Positions 31,482 through 41,019 are shown, numbered from the stretch's first letter. The stretch is DNA of 64,000 bases from Agapetus fuscipes (GCA_951799405.1 OX637359.1:2724201-2788200); one strand, 5' to 3'. The notes: generated from the letters alone by a model not told the origin. Translations and numbers: made by a program.

Positions 31482-31498
31482 TCCGGCTCGAAGGACCA
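31482..31498 (-). promoter_or_regulatory. Primer binding site matching tRNA-Tyr
   Basis: Minus-strand TGGTCCTTCGAGCCGGA, 4 nt from the 5' LTR. It is complementary to a tRNA 3' end TCCGGCTCGAAGGACCA, which agrees with insect tRNA-Tyr (from general knowledge). Confidence 0.75.
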
Positions 31499-31502
31499 AA
31501 AA

Positions 31503-31856
31503 TGGTCGGGTTTTGCTCGTGGACTGTATTTTCGATTTGGACTTTAATTTTGAGGTGATGTGGGGTGTGGAGATGACTTGAAAGATGTAGTTAGTTAAAC
31601 AATTTAATGGTCCTTTATTCCATAAAGATTACAAGGGGTTTTTACAAAGGATTACGTGATTAAATTAGGTGAACAGGTTAAGACAAGTTACCAGTGCGAC
31701 GCTCGAAGAGAAAAGAGACGGATGTTGGGTTTTACACGCCTGAGGCGTCTGTCAGAAATGCAATACCAACCCAACAAAATGTACCAAAGACAAAAAGATT
31801 ATTATTCTTGGTAGGTATATTGTTTTAATTAATTTGGTCATATTAAATTTGGACCA
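31503..31856 (-). repeat. BEL/Pao 5' LTR, minus copy
   Basis: 354 bp, identical to its partner; followed by the duplication GTATA. Confidence 0.93.
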
Positions 31857-31984
31857 GTATATGAATTTTTCAACCCAGCGAAGAGCATATTTGAGAATAA
31901 AGACGGTATATTTTTTGTGCTCCACCGGTATTCGAACCCACAAGTCCAAGAGTCCAAAGCGTTACCACTAGACTACGGACCGGT
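31857..31984 (-). mobile_element. SINE-A head part beside the BEL insertion
   Basis: From GTATATGAATTTTTCAACCC to the head CTAGACTACGGACCGGTC. The missing SINE part is not recognisable on the far side of the BEL element. Confidence 0.75.
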
Positions 31985-32404
31985 CAAACCAAGTGACCAA
32001 GTCTCATTTGTTTTTTTTGTGCATACGCTTTGAATTTTTGTCACCACAAGTGACTCAATAGTACTTAACGCGTATGCAGACAAGCGTCATGCATGTGTCT
32101 GTCTGTCTGTCTGTATGTGCATACTCGTGCATACGCGCATACCGGATCCGCGTAGAAAGCTGCCAGCACAGCTGTTGGCGTAACAAGAAGAAAGTCGCGC
32201 TAGGAGTGGGCCGAGTATGCTACAGACGCAACAGAAAATCACTCACACCAAAGTATACAATGAAAAAAAAAAAAACTAATTACATAATGCGAAAAAGAGT
32301 TTTGGGAATAATGTCGAACAAGCATGTCAAACAGGCAGTGCATAGGACTAATGTGTAATTGTTACGAATGTGCGTTTTTGCTTGTCTGTGCTAGTATCTG
32401 TGAT
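31985..32404. other. Unassigned
   Basis: A (TGTC)n run near 32098-32114 and a poly(A) run near 32264. A 94-codon frame on + has no recognisable domain. TGTTACGAATGTG near 32359 resembles the start of the LTR-like fragments at 35567 and 43871. Confidence 0.4.
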
Positions 32405-32876
32405 TATCTAATCTAATCTAACTCGCAAAGATATGTTACATTGGGGATTCATATGAGGAGACATGAGGAGAAGCCCGACTGCCGTGTTTGGTGATCGGGC
32501 TTTCCGTGTTGCTGCGCCCATGGCCTGGAACTCTCTGCCGGCAGGACAAGGACAACGGACAAGGAGGCAGTTTTCACAAAAGCCCTGAAAACATATTTGT
32601 TTTCACAATCTGCAGCGCCTTTGGAATGACCAACGGTCATGAAAAGGCGCCGTAAAAAATATTAATAATAATAAATAATAATGCATTTTCACAAGCAGAC
32701 ACGTAGGTATGAGTTCGCGCTTGCACATGCCGCATGTGAACCTACAAAATAAAACCCAAATCTCTAATGAACATACACCCAGCAACTCTTGTTGACCTCC
32801 CCTGAAATAGGGGTGATAATGACAATGTGAACATTTTACATTATGGCTCAGCCTCATTACAACCTATAAGTCAAGG
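32405..32876 (-). mobile_element. LINE-C copy split by a CR1/L2-like end
   Basis: (TCTAA)n tail to GGATTCATATGA at about 32451, resuming at AATGCATTTTCACAAGC at about 32683 and ending AAGTCAAGGAATC. Confidence 0.78.
32452..32682 (+). mobile_element. CR1/L2-like LINE 3' end
   Basis: Encodes the typical C-terminus of the clade (VFGDRAFRV-type, APMAWNSLPA-type, then KALKTYLF-type blocks, frame imperfect). Ends CGCCTTTGG ... GGCGCC and an (AAT)n tail. Confidence 0.75.
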
Positions 32877-32889
32877 AATCAATACAAAA

Positions 32890-33135
32890 ATTGTAATCAA
32901 CTTTTAAGAGTTTGTGTATTTACACAGTGAAAATTCATTTTTATGAGGAATTATAAAAATATTTGTAAAAGCTCAGTTTTATTTTCACAAATTGAGTATT
33001 TATTTCACCTCGAGGACACTGTCCTCGTGAAAATTACGTCGAAAGTACTCAAGGTGAAATAAATACTCTATTTGTGAAAATAAAACTGTGTTTTTAAAAA
33101 TATATTTATAATTCCTCATAAAAATGTGAAATGTC
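32890..33135. mobile_element. Foldback element, decayed hammerhead-like centre
   Basis: Arms 32944-33012 and 33046-33117 are inverse (GAGGAATTATAAAAATAT, TTTATTTTCACAAATTGAG). Centre GTCGAAAGTACTC retains only part of the core. Flank shares TGTGTATTTACACAG with the 2.4 kb element. Confidence 0.65.
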
Positions 33136-33295
33136 ACGCATTGAAAATAAATAATAGGATGGGAAGTGAGTTGAACTGAAGGTCTTTGAGTTGGAAAGGC
33201 CAACCAGTCGACAACGAGCCAGTTTTCCATAATAACAGCTATCAGTGGAATTTAAATTAAATATATTCTTAAAAAACATTCATTTTCAATCACAA

Positions 33296-33460
33296 ATGAG
33301 GCTGACCACTGACTGTAAAAAAATCATTCTCTTTACCAATGTCACCACTGTTTCAGGGTAGGTCGGCAAGAGTTGCAGGACTTGCGTTCATTTGAGATTG
33401 CGTTTTTATGTTGTATGTTCACATGCGGCATGTGTATTGTGTAAGCGCGATTCGGTCAAT
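33296..33460 (+). mobile_element. LINE-C 3' block, truncated
   Basis: ATGAGGCTGACCACTG to GTGTAAGCGCGA, then a SINE-B scrap. Confidence 0.65.
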
Positions 33461-33461
33461 A

Positions 33462-33555
33462 GCTTAGTTGCTTACGTATCCCTAATATGACAAATCTCTG
33501 CCAAAAAAAAAGTGGCTGGCGTAGGACGGCCCCTTTACCTGTAAATATAAATAGT
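33462..33555 (+). mobile_element. SINE-B scrap
   Basis: CGGTCAATAGCTTAGTTG head piece and CCCCTTTACCTGTAAATATAA body piece, internally deleted. Confidence 0.55.
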
Positions 33556-33569
33556 TCCACTCTAATTAT

Positions 33570-33665
33570 GAGAAAATAGAATTTAAAAAAACAGGTTTAT
33601 TTCACAAATTGAACATTCAATTCACCCCGAGTACTTTCGACTTGCTTACGTCATTTTCAAGAGGA
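33570..33665 (-). mobile_element. Relic of hammerhead-type element
   Basis: Minus strand CTTGAAAATGACGTAAGC followed by GTCGAAAGTACTCG, similar to the centre of the 2.3 and 33.0 kb foldbacks. CTGANGA box broken. Confidence 0.5.
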
Positions 33666-34123
33666 CACTGTTACAAAATTGACAAGACAAAACCATAGAG
33701 AAATGAGAAGGATGAGCTACGACAAAGAGGTACAATAATTAGGTAATAACAAAGGCGAAGCAGCAGGAATCGGAACATTGACCAAACTAGAAGGCTTACA
33801 ATTTTTAAGTTTATGAAGTTCAAAAGTCTCCACAGTTCCACTCGTCACGCGGCAATAAGTTTACTAAATGTGCAGCTTAGTTGCGACTCTAATGCGTCAG
33901 GTATTTCTTAGACAGCGTGTAGTTTTTCTATGAACATACTAATGTCTTATTCAACGGTATTGTTTTCTATGTTTTTATATGAATAAATGTGACCATTAAT
34001 ATTTTTTCTAAGTAATACTTAATTAAAACTATTAACTTTATTTTATTAACGAACTATTTATTATAATCCATAACGATTAAATTGTTACAAATAAGTCGTA
34101 TGGAACCAAAGCCGGTTAACGCT
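33666..34123. other. AT-rich unassigned DNA
   Basis: No gene or repeat recognised. Confidence 0.45.
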
Positions 34124-34330
34124 ATTAAGCTACACATATAGTATAGCTTCTTGCCGTGGTGAATGCAAACTATTTATCTTTACTGGCATGGCCTTTGGTT
34201 GGTTGGCCTTACGCCGACCGCTCTAGTTGAATTGGGGGGTTTCCCAGCTCCCGAGGGTCCTGGTTTTCAATTCTTGTGAAGACTGAGTAAGACTAAACCT
34301 TGCTGGTATTTTTATTTTGGGTTTGATTTG
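34124..34330 (-). mobile_element. SINE-B body fragment
   Basis: AAGCTACACATATAG to GGTATTTTTATTTTGGG, diverged; head absent. Confidence 0.7.
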
Positions 34331-34333
34331 GAT

Positions 34334-34440
34334 TCCGGTCGATAGCTTAGTTGGTAGAGTGCTTGCATTCCATGCCGAGAGCTCGGTTTCGAATATCACC
34401 GAGGGTGTCAGAAATGATTTCCCGTTTCGGTGGTTATTGC
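34334..34440 (+). mobile_element. SINE-B head fragment
   Basis: CCGGTCGATAGCTTAGTTGG to TTTCCCGTTTCGGTGG. Lies head-on to the preceding body fragment. Confidence 0.75.
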
Positions 34441-34486
34441 AATGTAAAGCCATCTAACAACTGAGGTATTATCCAGTCGATAGCTC

Positions 34487-34756
34487 ACTCGGTATTTTCA
34501 TCGCTATCTATAATCTACAATTGCGCTTGTAAACATGTCATATAAACATTTAAGATTTGCATTTCATGCACAGCCAAAAGAAGACACATGTATATTCTTA
34601 CCTACACATGATACGTTTGTACTTACAAAAGGAAACCCAAACCTCAAATGAACATTGCCGACCATCCCTTAAATAGGGGTGACAATGGCAAAAGCTAATC
34701 AATTTTTACTTTTCATATGTGTGGTCAGCCTCATACCAATCTATGAGTCAAGGAGT
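34487..34756 (-). mobile_element. LINE-C 3' end, diverged
   Basis: TATCTATAATCTACAATTGC tail side to TATGAGTCAAGGAG. Confidence 0.7.
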
Positions 34757-35324
34757 TTGAGTTTCAAAATTTATAATCCATCTTTATATTATAATTTCTT
34801 ACCGAATTTTCTTGCTATAGGTGGGCATTGAATTTTTTTTGATTGAAACAAACTTTAAAAATGATTGATAATCATTTTTAAAGTTTGTTAGGTCAGCCTC
34901 GTACCTAGTACTAACACTTTATTACAGCTAAAACATTTATATATATTGTGACCGTATAAACAATAGAAAGGCGCATTTATAAAAGATTAACGGTCAATAA
35001 AATCTTTATAAGGACAAATTTTACACATTTAGAACATTTGTAGAACATATTTAATCCATTTTTTATTATGTACAATTACTCCCAAGTAATAAAAAAATAA
35101 AATTTATTTATGTCAACTATTATTTTCAAAGAAACGTTTCCCTGGATTGCTGAACTGTTTTTAAAAAATCCTGCATAGCCACTTTTGGTATATTGCGAAT
35201 CAAATGTAAAAAAAATCAGAACTTTTGCATTCTTTACTAATATTTTTAATTTTAAGGATCAATTCCAATTAAACTTTTGTATTCTATTTATTTTCTTAAA
35301 AAGTAATCATTTCATCATTTGATA
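34757..35324. other. AT-rich unassigned DNA
   Basis: A hairpin with arms AACAAACTTTAAAAATGATT and its inverse lies at 34847-34889. Otherwise nothing recognised. Confidence 0.5.
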
Positions 35325-35545
35325 TGAGTTGCAAAGATTTATTTGAATTCAGCCACAAGCAGACACACAGTGCAAGTTCGCGCATTCATATGCCGCATGT
35401 GTAATCACAAAATAAAACAATTTCCAAATGAAAATATACCCTGCAAATGTTTTTCCTGAAACAGGGGAATGTAAACTGAGTTACACATATAGTGCAACTT
35501 CTTTCCAACGTTATCCCTGAAGGGGTCGCATGTGGCGCTTGGGGA
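35325..35545 (-). mobile_element. LINE-C fragment then SINE-B fragment
   Basis: 35325-35468 is LINE-C (GAGTTGCAAAGATT to CCTGAAACAGGGG, truncated). 35470-35545 is the SINE-B 3' end (ACACATATAGTGCAAC, GGTCGCATGTGGCG). Confidence 0.6.
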
Positions 35546-35566
35546 ACTATTTTATTCGGGAAATTT

Positions 35567-35775
35567 ATTGTTGCAAATGTGTAATTAATTGTGTGTCTGT
35601 GTGAGTCAGTGAAGTCTCTGGATGTATGTATTTAAATAATTGTATTTGTTTGATATTGTGTGAGTGTTTCATCGAATATTCTAAGTAGAATGTTCTGTCG
35701 AAATCTCGCATGTGATAGTTCTCAACGTTTCGAGAATAACCTTAATTGTCACCTATAAATAGAGACCAAGATGCC
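35567..35775 (+). mobile_element. LTR-like fragment
   Basis: Diverged homologue of 43655-43871 (on - there): shared order of GTGTGTCTGTGTGAGT-like, GTTTCGAGAATAACC-like and TATAAATAGA/TATATAAAGG blocks. The intact copy starts TGTTACGAATGTG. Looks like the promoter half of a gypsy-type LTR; no internal region. Confidence 0.45.
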
Positions 35776-35794
35776 TAACAAGTATCTAAGCCTA

Positions 35795-36356
35795 TCTATA
35801 ATAATCTATAATCTAAGCTGCAAAGATATTTTAACTTTTAAGGCTCATATTAAATGCATGCCCACAGACAGGCACATGTAGGTTCGCGCCTACATATTCT
35901 GCATGAGTGCATATCTAATCTAATCTAATCTAATCTAATCTAAGCTGCAAGGATATATATAATTTAAGATTTATATTAGGTGCATTCCCACAAGCAGACA
36001 TGTATAATTTCGCGCTAACACAATGCCGCATGTGGACCTACATTATAAGAACCCATCTCAAATGAACATAAGCCCTGCAACTCTTGCCTTCCTTCCCTGA
36101 TACAGGGGTGACATTGGCAAAGTGAACCATTTTTTCACAGTATGGGTGGTCAGCCACATACCAACCTATAAGTCAAGAAACATACATGACAAATTACATT
36201 TTTAAAATTACATACAAATGAACAAAACCTCACATGAACATAAACCTTGCAACTCCTGCCGCCGTTCCCTGAACCGGGGTGGCATTGGCAAAAGTGAACC
36301 GATTTTTACAGAACGGGTGGTCAGCCTCATACCGACCTATCAGTCAAGGAAAGTTC
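35795..36356 (-). mobile_element. LINE-C within LINE-C
   Basis: An older copy (35795-35914, resuming near 36210 to 36356) is split by a younger copy with a (TCTAA)n tail (35915-36209). The two differ in diagnostic bases (for example ACCGATTTTTACAGAACGGG in the older), so subfamilies exist. Confidence 0.75.
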
Positions 36357-36465
36357 AAAAACAACTCGGTGAGTCGTATCTGAAATAAAATGTGCCAAAT
36401 AAATAACCGCTATTTTTTATACAATTGAACCCGGTAAAATCATAAAAGCAAATAAAAAAACTTAC

Positions 36466-36704
36466 CTATAGAAAATAAATCCTCTTTTAGTTTCACAAGT
36501 TTCACTTTTATCAAACAATCACTTAACCGAATAAAGCACTAAAAAAAACACTTTTTTAAATATGTATTTTCATTAATTCACTTGTTTTTTTTTTTTAATG
36601 AATCCACTTTTCACTTTGTTATTCGACGTCTCACTGTTTTCGTAGTTTTCACTCGGTTCTCTCCGTACTGAACGTCTAGTTCTCGGCCGGGCGTTTGGCA
36701 GACT
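36466..36704 (-). other. Probable non-coding first exon of an unseen gene
   Basis: Minus strand, 239 nt from the Inr adenine at 36704 to a donor CTATAG|GTAAGT (intron starts 36465). GC-rich at the 5' end and A-rich later, as for insect 5' UTRs. The only ATG opens a 5-codon frame. Not part of any repeat family recognised here. Its coding exons would lie at lower coordinates on the minus strand; none is recognisable in the window. Confidence 0.55.
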
Positions 36705-36706
36705 GA
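36672..36706 (-). promoter_or_regulatory. Inr + DPE core promoter
   Basis: Minus strand: TCAGTC at 36706-36701 fits the arthropod initiator with A(+1) at 36704. AGACGT occupies exactly +28 to +33 (36677-36672), matching the DPE consensus in sequence and spacing. No TATA box 30 bp upstream. Confidence 0.6.
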
Positions 36707-37030
36707 CTGGAGTTACCGTCGCGTCGGGCACTCAGCTCGGTGGTGGGACAAGAGACGCGTTACCGGCGTCTTCAGAACGCCAATGTACGGACGTGAAAGA
36801 GCGGCATGGAAGTTGGAAGACTTGGAAGCAAAATATGTTAACAACATTTATGGTCAAAAAAAAAATTTTTTGTTAATGTGTGTTTTTTTTTTCAAATATA
36901 TCCTTTATTAAATGCAATAGTCCATTTTGGTTGTCTTACCTAAAACAAATATATTTCCATTACAAATTTTATAATTCATTAATTTCGCTACAATTCGTTA
37001 TTAATTAATAATTTCCGAATAACTTAGTAA
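36705..37030. other. Upstream GC-rich region, then AT-rich DNA
   Basis: 36705-36790 is CpG-containing (GCGTCGGGC, GACGCGTTACCGGCGTC), in keeping with promoter-proximal DNA. 36830-37030 is A/T-rich and unassigned. Confidence 0.45.
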
Positions 37031-37330
37031 ATTCGACTGGTCCGTAGTCTTGTGATAAGCGCTTCAGACTCGTAAATGCAAGGTCGTGGGTTCGAATCTC
37101 GGCGGAGGACAAAAAATATCCCATATTTTATATTTTCAAATATGCTCTTTGCTGGGTTGAAAAAATCATTAAACATTTACCAAAGACCGGTGAGCAAAGG
37201 ACCATCCAGCCTTACAGCAACTGGGTCATGCATGAGAATTAACGCTTTCTAAAGCGATAACCAAACTCGCAAAGGGCTCTTGAGGTGTGATTCACACAAA
37301 AACAGGGCTCACCAAATAAATCATCCTAAT
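37031..37330 (+). mobile_element. SINE-A, full length
   Basis: Head with GTCCGTAGTC and GGGTTCGAATCTC; body to CACCAAATAAATCATCCTA. Confidence 0.85.
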
Positions 37331-37379
37331 TTATTTATTATTATCTATTTCAGTAAATAAAAGAATGATTGACTTTTTA

Positions 37380-37441
37380 AGCGCTGTTTTTTTTATGTAA
37401 ATCACTTCTCAAGAGCCCTCTGCAAGCTTGGGCGTCGCTAA
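37380..37441 (-). mobile_element. SINE-A tail fragment
   Basis: AGAGCCCTCTGCAAGCTTGG block only. Confidence 0.65.
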
Positions 37442-37760
37442 ATGAGTAAAACCCCCCGCTAACACACGTTGCATGCTACTAATAAGAAAATTATAAAACA
37501 AAAAAATCTCAAATAAACATAAGCTCTGCTACTCTTTCTGACCTTCCCTAAAACAGGGGTGATGATCGCAAAATTAAACCAATTTTTACTTTACATGTGC
37601 GGTCAGTCTCATACTAACCTACATATAAGTATTGTGTTGTGTATTGTGTGTGAAAATAAAACAGTGTTTATTTAAAAATAGTGTTTTTTTAAAAAACAAA
37701 TTAATCAACATGAATTTTCAAAGTGTTAATACACAAACCATAAAAAAATACTAAGTTGGA
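37442..37760 (-). mobile_element. LINE-C fragment and foldback flank
   Basis: 37450-37630 is a diverged LINE-C 3' block. 37645-37760 carries TGAAAATAAAACAGTG and TGAATTTTCA ... AATACACAAACC, the flank shared by the 2.4 and 32.9 kb foldbacks. Confidence 0.55.
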
Positions 37761-37842
37761 AGGACAAAGGTAGTTGCTTACAAAATAAAAGTAAAAACAA
37801 ACTTCTAATGAACATAAGCTCTGCAACATTTAAAATCTATAA

Positions 37843-38070
37843 TAATCTATAATCTATAATCTAAGTTGCAAGGATATATTCATTTAAAGCTCTCAGATGT
37901 ATGCCCACAAACCAACAAGTGTAGTTCGCGCTTACAAATGCTGAATGTGTACTTACAAATAAAATCCAAACCTCAAATGAACATAAGCCCCACAACTTTT
38001 GCCGACCTTCCCTGAAACAGGGGTGACATTGGCAAAGTGAACCATTTTTTACAGTATGGGTGGTCAGCCT
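37843..38070 (-). mobile_element. LINE-C 3' end
   Basis: TATAATCTAAGTTGCAAGG tail side to TGGGTGGTCAGCC. Shares the subfamily feature AAGCTCTCAGATGTATGCC with 50330. Confidence 0.78.
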
Positions 38071-38075
38071 AAAAA

Positions 38076-38400
38076 TCGTTAAAAAAAATAAAATAAAATA
38101 ATCGTTTAAATTGGACCTAGTGTATTTCGTATAGGCCCACCCATTTAACGTAGGAAGGTAAAAAACTACGTGACGTCAGACGGCCGGTTGAAATTTCTCA
38201 ATTACCAGCATGCGCCTCTCTCCATTGCCGAATGGAGGTGATATCCGCGAACGCGTTACTCACCGACTCTGAGTAACGCGTTCAAAACCCGGGAGACGCA
38301 ATTGTTTCTCAGAAGATAAGGCTCTTCAAATTTACTAAATCACTTTACTACATTACTTGCACAGTGCACTTAACTACTAAAAACTGGATGGGTATTTTTC
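38076..38400. other. GC-rich unique-looking block with CRE-like site
   Basis: 38150-38310 is unusually GC-rich. Holds TGACGTCA (38171-38178), a palindromic CREB/ATF-type site, and a hairpin GAACGCGTTACTC/GAGTAACGCGTTC at 38249-38282. No repeat family or ORF recognised; a second promoter or an unknown element is possible. Confidence 0.4.
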
Positions 38401-38404
38401 AATC

Positions 38405-38640
38405 TGATTGGAAGAAATCTACGTCCAGGGGTGGACGTCTCGACCACTGTCGATAGATCTTACCGTATCTATCTGAAGATAGGACTGAATAAAGCATGGC
38501 CGCGTATCAACAGCTGATCCATTTTATATGGAACAACGATCAGCTGTACAGGCACCGCCATTTTTTATTCCGTCCTACCCTCAAATAGAAGCAGTAAGAA
38601 CTATCGACGATCGTCGATACTTTCACCCAAGAAGTTTATA
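38405..38640. mobile_element. Foldback MITE, copy 1
   Basis: Long inverted arms (CGTCTCGACC-type outer end, GATCTTACCGTATCTATC) around a centre with ATCAACAGCTGATCC. Same family as 58938-59125. Terminus CAGGGGTGGA resembles hAT ends; target duplication not resolved. Confidence 0.7.
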
Positions 38641-38710
38641 AAGATGGACTGAGAAAGAAAGAGAAAATAAAAAATTATTAATTGAAGAAAATAATATTAA
38701 GTAATTTGCT

Positions 38711-38895
38711 GCGTTACTTGACTAATAGGTTGGTATGAGGCTGACCGCACACACTGCAAAACATGGTTCAACAAAGGTTGGTTCACTTTTGCCTATGCAT
38801 ATGGGGGAAATGCGGCAAAAGTTGTAAGGTCTTGTATATTTCATGTGAGGTTTTGTATATTTCATACATTAAATGCCAATGTATATCTTTGTCGG
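38711..38895 (+). mobile_element. LINE-C 3' block, diverged
   Basis: GGTTGGTATGAGGCTGACC start, ending near AATGTATATCTTTGT. Confidence 0.65.
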
Positions 38896-38899
38896 TGTT

Positions 38900-39155
38900 A
38901 TGACCGAGGGCGCCAAGTGGGCTGATCTTTCTAGCGTGTTTGGAATAGAACAACTTTGGTTCGATCCCCGCCTGGGTCGTTTGACCATAACTTTGACCCT
39001 GGTTTGAACAGATGTTATTAGGTAATTATTAATTAATAATTCATTTAAATAAACAAAAATGAATTATTAATGGATGATATTACTATCTGTTTCTGGCCAG
39101 GCAGAATAGGTTACATAGTGAATTGCATTTCTTTTCACAAATCTATTTAAAAAAA
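38900..39155 (+). mobile_element. SINE-D, full length
   Basis: Head GACCGAGGGCGCCAAGTGG ... GGTTCGATCCCCGCC, body with CTGGCCAGGCAGAATAGG, end TTCACAAATCTATTT. The head looks like a long-variable-arm tRNA, but the copy is a SINE. Confidence 0.78.
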
Positions 39156-39587
39156 AAGATGGATTACAGATTAAAAAAGATTTATATTTTGATGTTTCAT
39201 GCCAAGTGGTTTTTATTTACTAAGCACTAAGCACTTGTCACAAGTATTTACTAAACTCGTGTACACAAGACACATGGGAGAAGCGGATCTTGTGATTAAA
39301 ATTTGTCTTACGTTTCGTGTAAACAAAAGATGGTCCGGATTTCATGTGAAAACCTTAATATTTCATCAGATTATAGCGGATCGGATTAGAGGAAATTTCC
39401 TCGGACGTTTCTGCCATGCTTGACGCGAGCATTGTCAGATTAAACAAGATGTTATTGTTCTCGGAACGGGCCGTGGGCATTATACAAAATTTTAATTGCA
39501 CCATCTGTGTGAGAGAAAAGCAAGCTATTGTTCAAAAAACATGAATTGAAAATGTGTGAACTGAAGATTTTATTTAGCACTTCTTAC
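39156..39587. other. Unassigned
   Basis: A 74-codon + frame (39199-39423) has no recognisable domain. Nothing else seen. Confidence 0.4.
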
Positions 39588-40250
39588 TAATGGTTAACGC
39601 TTCAGACTTGTAGTCAAAAGGAAGTGGATTCAATTTCCAGTGGAGTAGAAAAAGTGTCATTTGATTTGTAGAAATTTTCTTCGCTGGGTTTTTAAACTGG
39701 GATGTTTGTGGCGGCTCAACTACCCTCCTGGAATGGGTTGCTGCGAACCCGAACGGCTGGGTTCAGGGACAGAATTGAATCCAGCAAAAACTCTCTGATC
39801 GTAGCAATCAGAGGCCTGAAATGGGAGTTGGGCATATGGCGTCATTGGGCAAGGAACTTGAAGCTTACGTAGCCTTTTTTCCCTGTTTAATATGTTCCTG
39901 ATATTCTAATGTACAATGACCATGTATTTCTCTTTTCTTTCACTGTTTAACTATATATTTTGTTTGCTCTTTTTTCTCATATATTTCATCACATATTTTC
40001 ATGTTTCTGCATTTTTGTAATTTTCTATGTACTTTTTCTATTGATGTATTATTTTTTTATGGCTGGTCATGTATTGCACCCTCCACATGACCAAGCTGGA
40101 ATAAACGCATATTATTATTATTATTAAACTTCCTTTATAAGAGACCAGTCACAGAAGTGTACCTATCTATTTTTATAGGAAATGGGTTTTGCATTCGAAA
40201 TTGGCGCTGACTAGCCACGACCAAGCTCGTAAAGGGCTCTTTAAGCCTTT
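39588..40250 (+). mobile_element. SINE-A split by a LINE 3' end
   Basis: Diverged SINE-A head (39588-39700) and tail (40127-40250, AATTGGCGCTGACTAGCC) flank a 426-bp insert. Confidence 0.6.
39701..40126 (+). mobile_element. Non-LTR element 3' UTR, (ATT)n tail
   Basis: Starts GGGATGTTTGTGGCGG, pyrimidine-rich middle, ends GGAATAAACGCAT and (ATT)n. A short duplication TTAAACT or similar flanks it. Includes AATAAA near the end as expected for a LINE 3' terminus; clade uncertain. Confidence 0.55.
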
Positions 40251-40265
40251 TATTTATTTTTATTA

Positions 40266-40525
40266 TTTCGATTCCTTGACTTATAGGTTGGTATGAGGCT
40301 GACCACCCATACTGTAAAAAATGGTTCACTTTGCCAATGTCACCCCTGTTTCAGGGAGAGTTGCAGGGCTTATGTTCATTTGAGATTGGGTTTTTTTATA
40401 TTGAAGGTCCACATACGGCATGTGTGAGCACGAAATTATGCGTGTCTGCTTGTGGGAATGCATTGAATATGAATCTCAAATGATACAATTCTTTGCAACT
40501 TAGATTTAGATTATATAAGATTAGA
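40266..40525 (+). mobile_element. LINE-C 3' end, full short unit
   Basis: TTCCTTGACTTATAGG to GATTTAGATTATATAAG tail. 40526-40773 holds a SINE-D scrap at 40590-40630 and otherwise unassigned DNA. Confidence 0.82.
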
Positions 40526-40773
40526 TCGAAAGCTCAGTTATTAAAATGTCCCTGATATTAAAAATTAAGTCATATCCGAGTCCATTATTAAGTCCAGAAC
40601 GAAATAGGTTAGTGAATCGCATTCCTCTCCCTCAGTCTTTAGCTTGATTGTGTTCTGGAGTTTCTCATTTGAAAGAGAACTCCCTTATAAATGTCCACTT
40701 GGCAAGGTTATATGTTAAAATGCCAGGGGACCTCCTGATGCCGGAGCTGCAACTAGACCCGCGATAAATATAC

Positions 40774-41019
40774 CAGGACCCTTAGTACGAGTTGCAAAAC
40801 TTGAATAATGTAAAATTTACGGCAATTATTAAAGAGTGATTTCCCCCAAAATCTGCCGTTTTTTTTTGTTTGAACTTGATTTTCTTCATCACTGTAACTC
40901 TTTTGCTAAGACCACAAAGTGTAAGAAACAAAAACGGCAGATTTTGGGAGAAATCACGCTTTAATATTTTCCGTAAACTTTCCTTTTCTCAAGTTTTGCA
41001 ACTCGTACTAAGGGTGCTG
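40774..41019. mobile_element. Foldback MITE with long inverted arms
   Basis: Ends CAGGACCCTTAGTACGAG and CTCGTACTAAGGGTGCTG; arms of about 100 bp also include GATTTCTCCC-type and AAAACGGCAGATTTTGGG blocks. hAT-like termini, but no clear 8-bp duplication. Confidence 0.7.

Larger units (their letters stand above)
25828..31856 (-). mobile_element. BEL/Pao LTR retrotransposon, minus copy
   Basis: 6029 bp on the minus strand, identical 354-bp LTRs, duplication GTATA (25823-25827, 31857-31861). Nearly identical to the plus copy but with one fewer 5' UTR repeat unit, an intact gag-pol frame and a canonical primer site. It has the same RNase H/integrase deletion, so it is non-autonomous for integration. 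Inserted beside or in the middle of a SINE-A. Confidence 0.95.

Noticed and set aside
13131..31856. The two BEL elements as one inverted segmental duplication
   Set aside because: Homology stops exactly at the LTR ends, target duplications differ (ATATA, GTATA) and flanks are unrelated.
32074..32358. 94-codon frame on +
   Set aside because: Low complexity (TGTC repeats, poly-Lys run) and no recognisable family; kept only as unassigned DNA.
38900..38990. tRNA gene (head with GGTTCGATCCCC)
   Set aside because: The same head plus a common 3' body recurs at 22798 and, inverted, at 46385 and 49265, so it is a SINE. The cloverleaf is also imperfect.
39199..39423. 74-codon frame on +
   Set aside because: No domain, no neighbour support, AT-rich surroundings.
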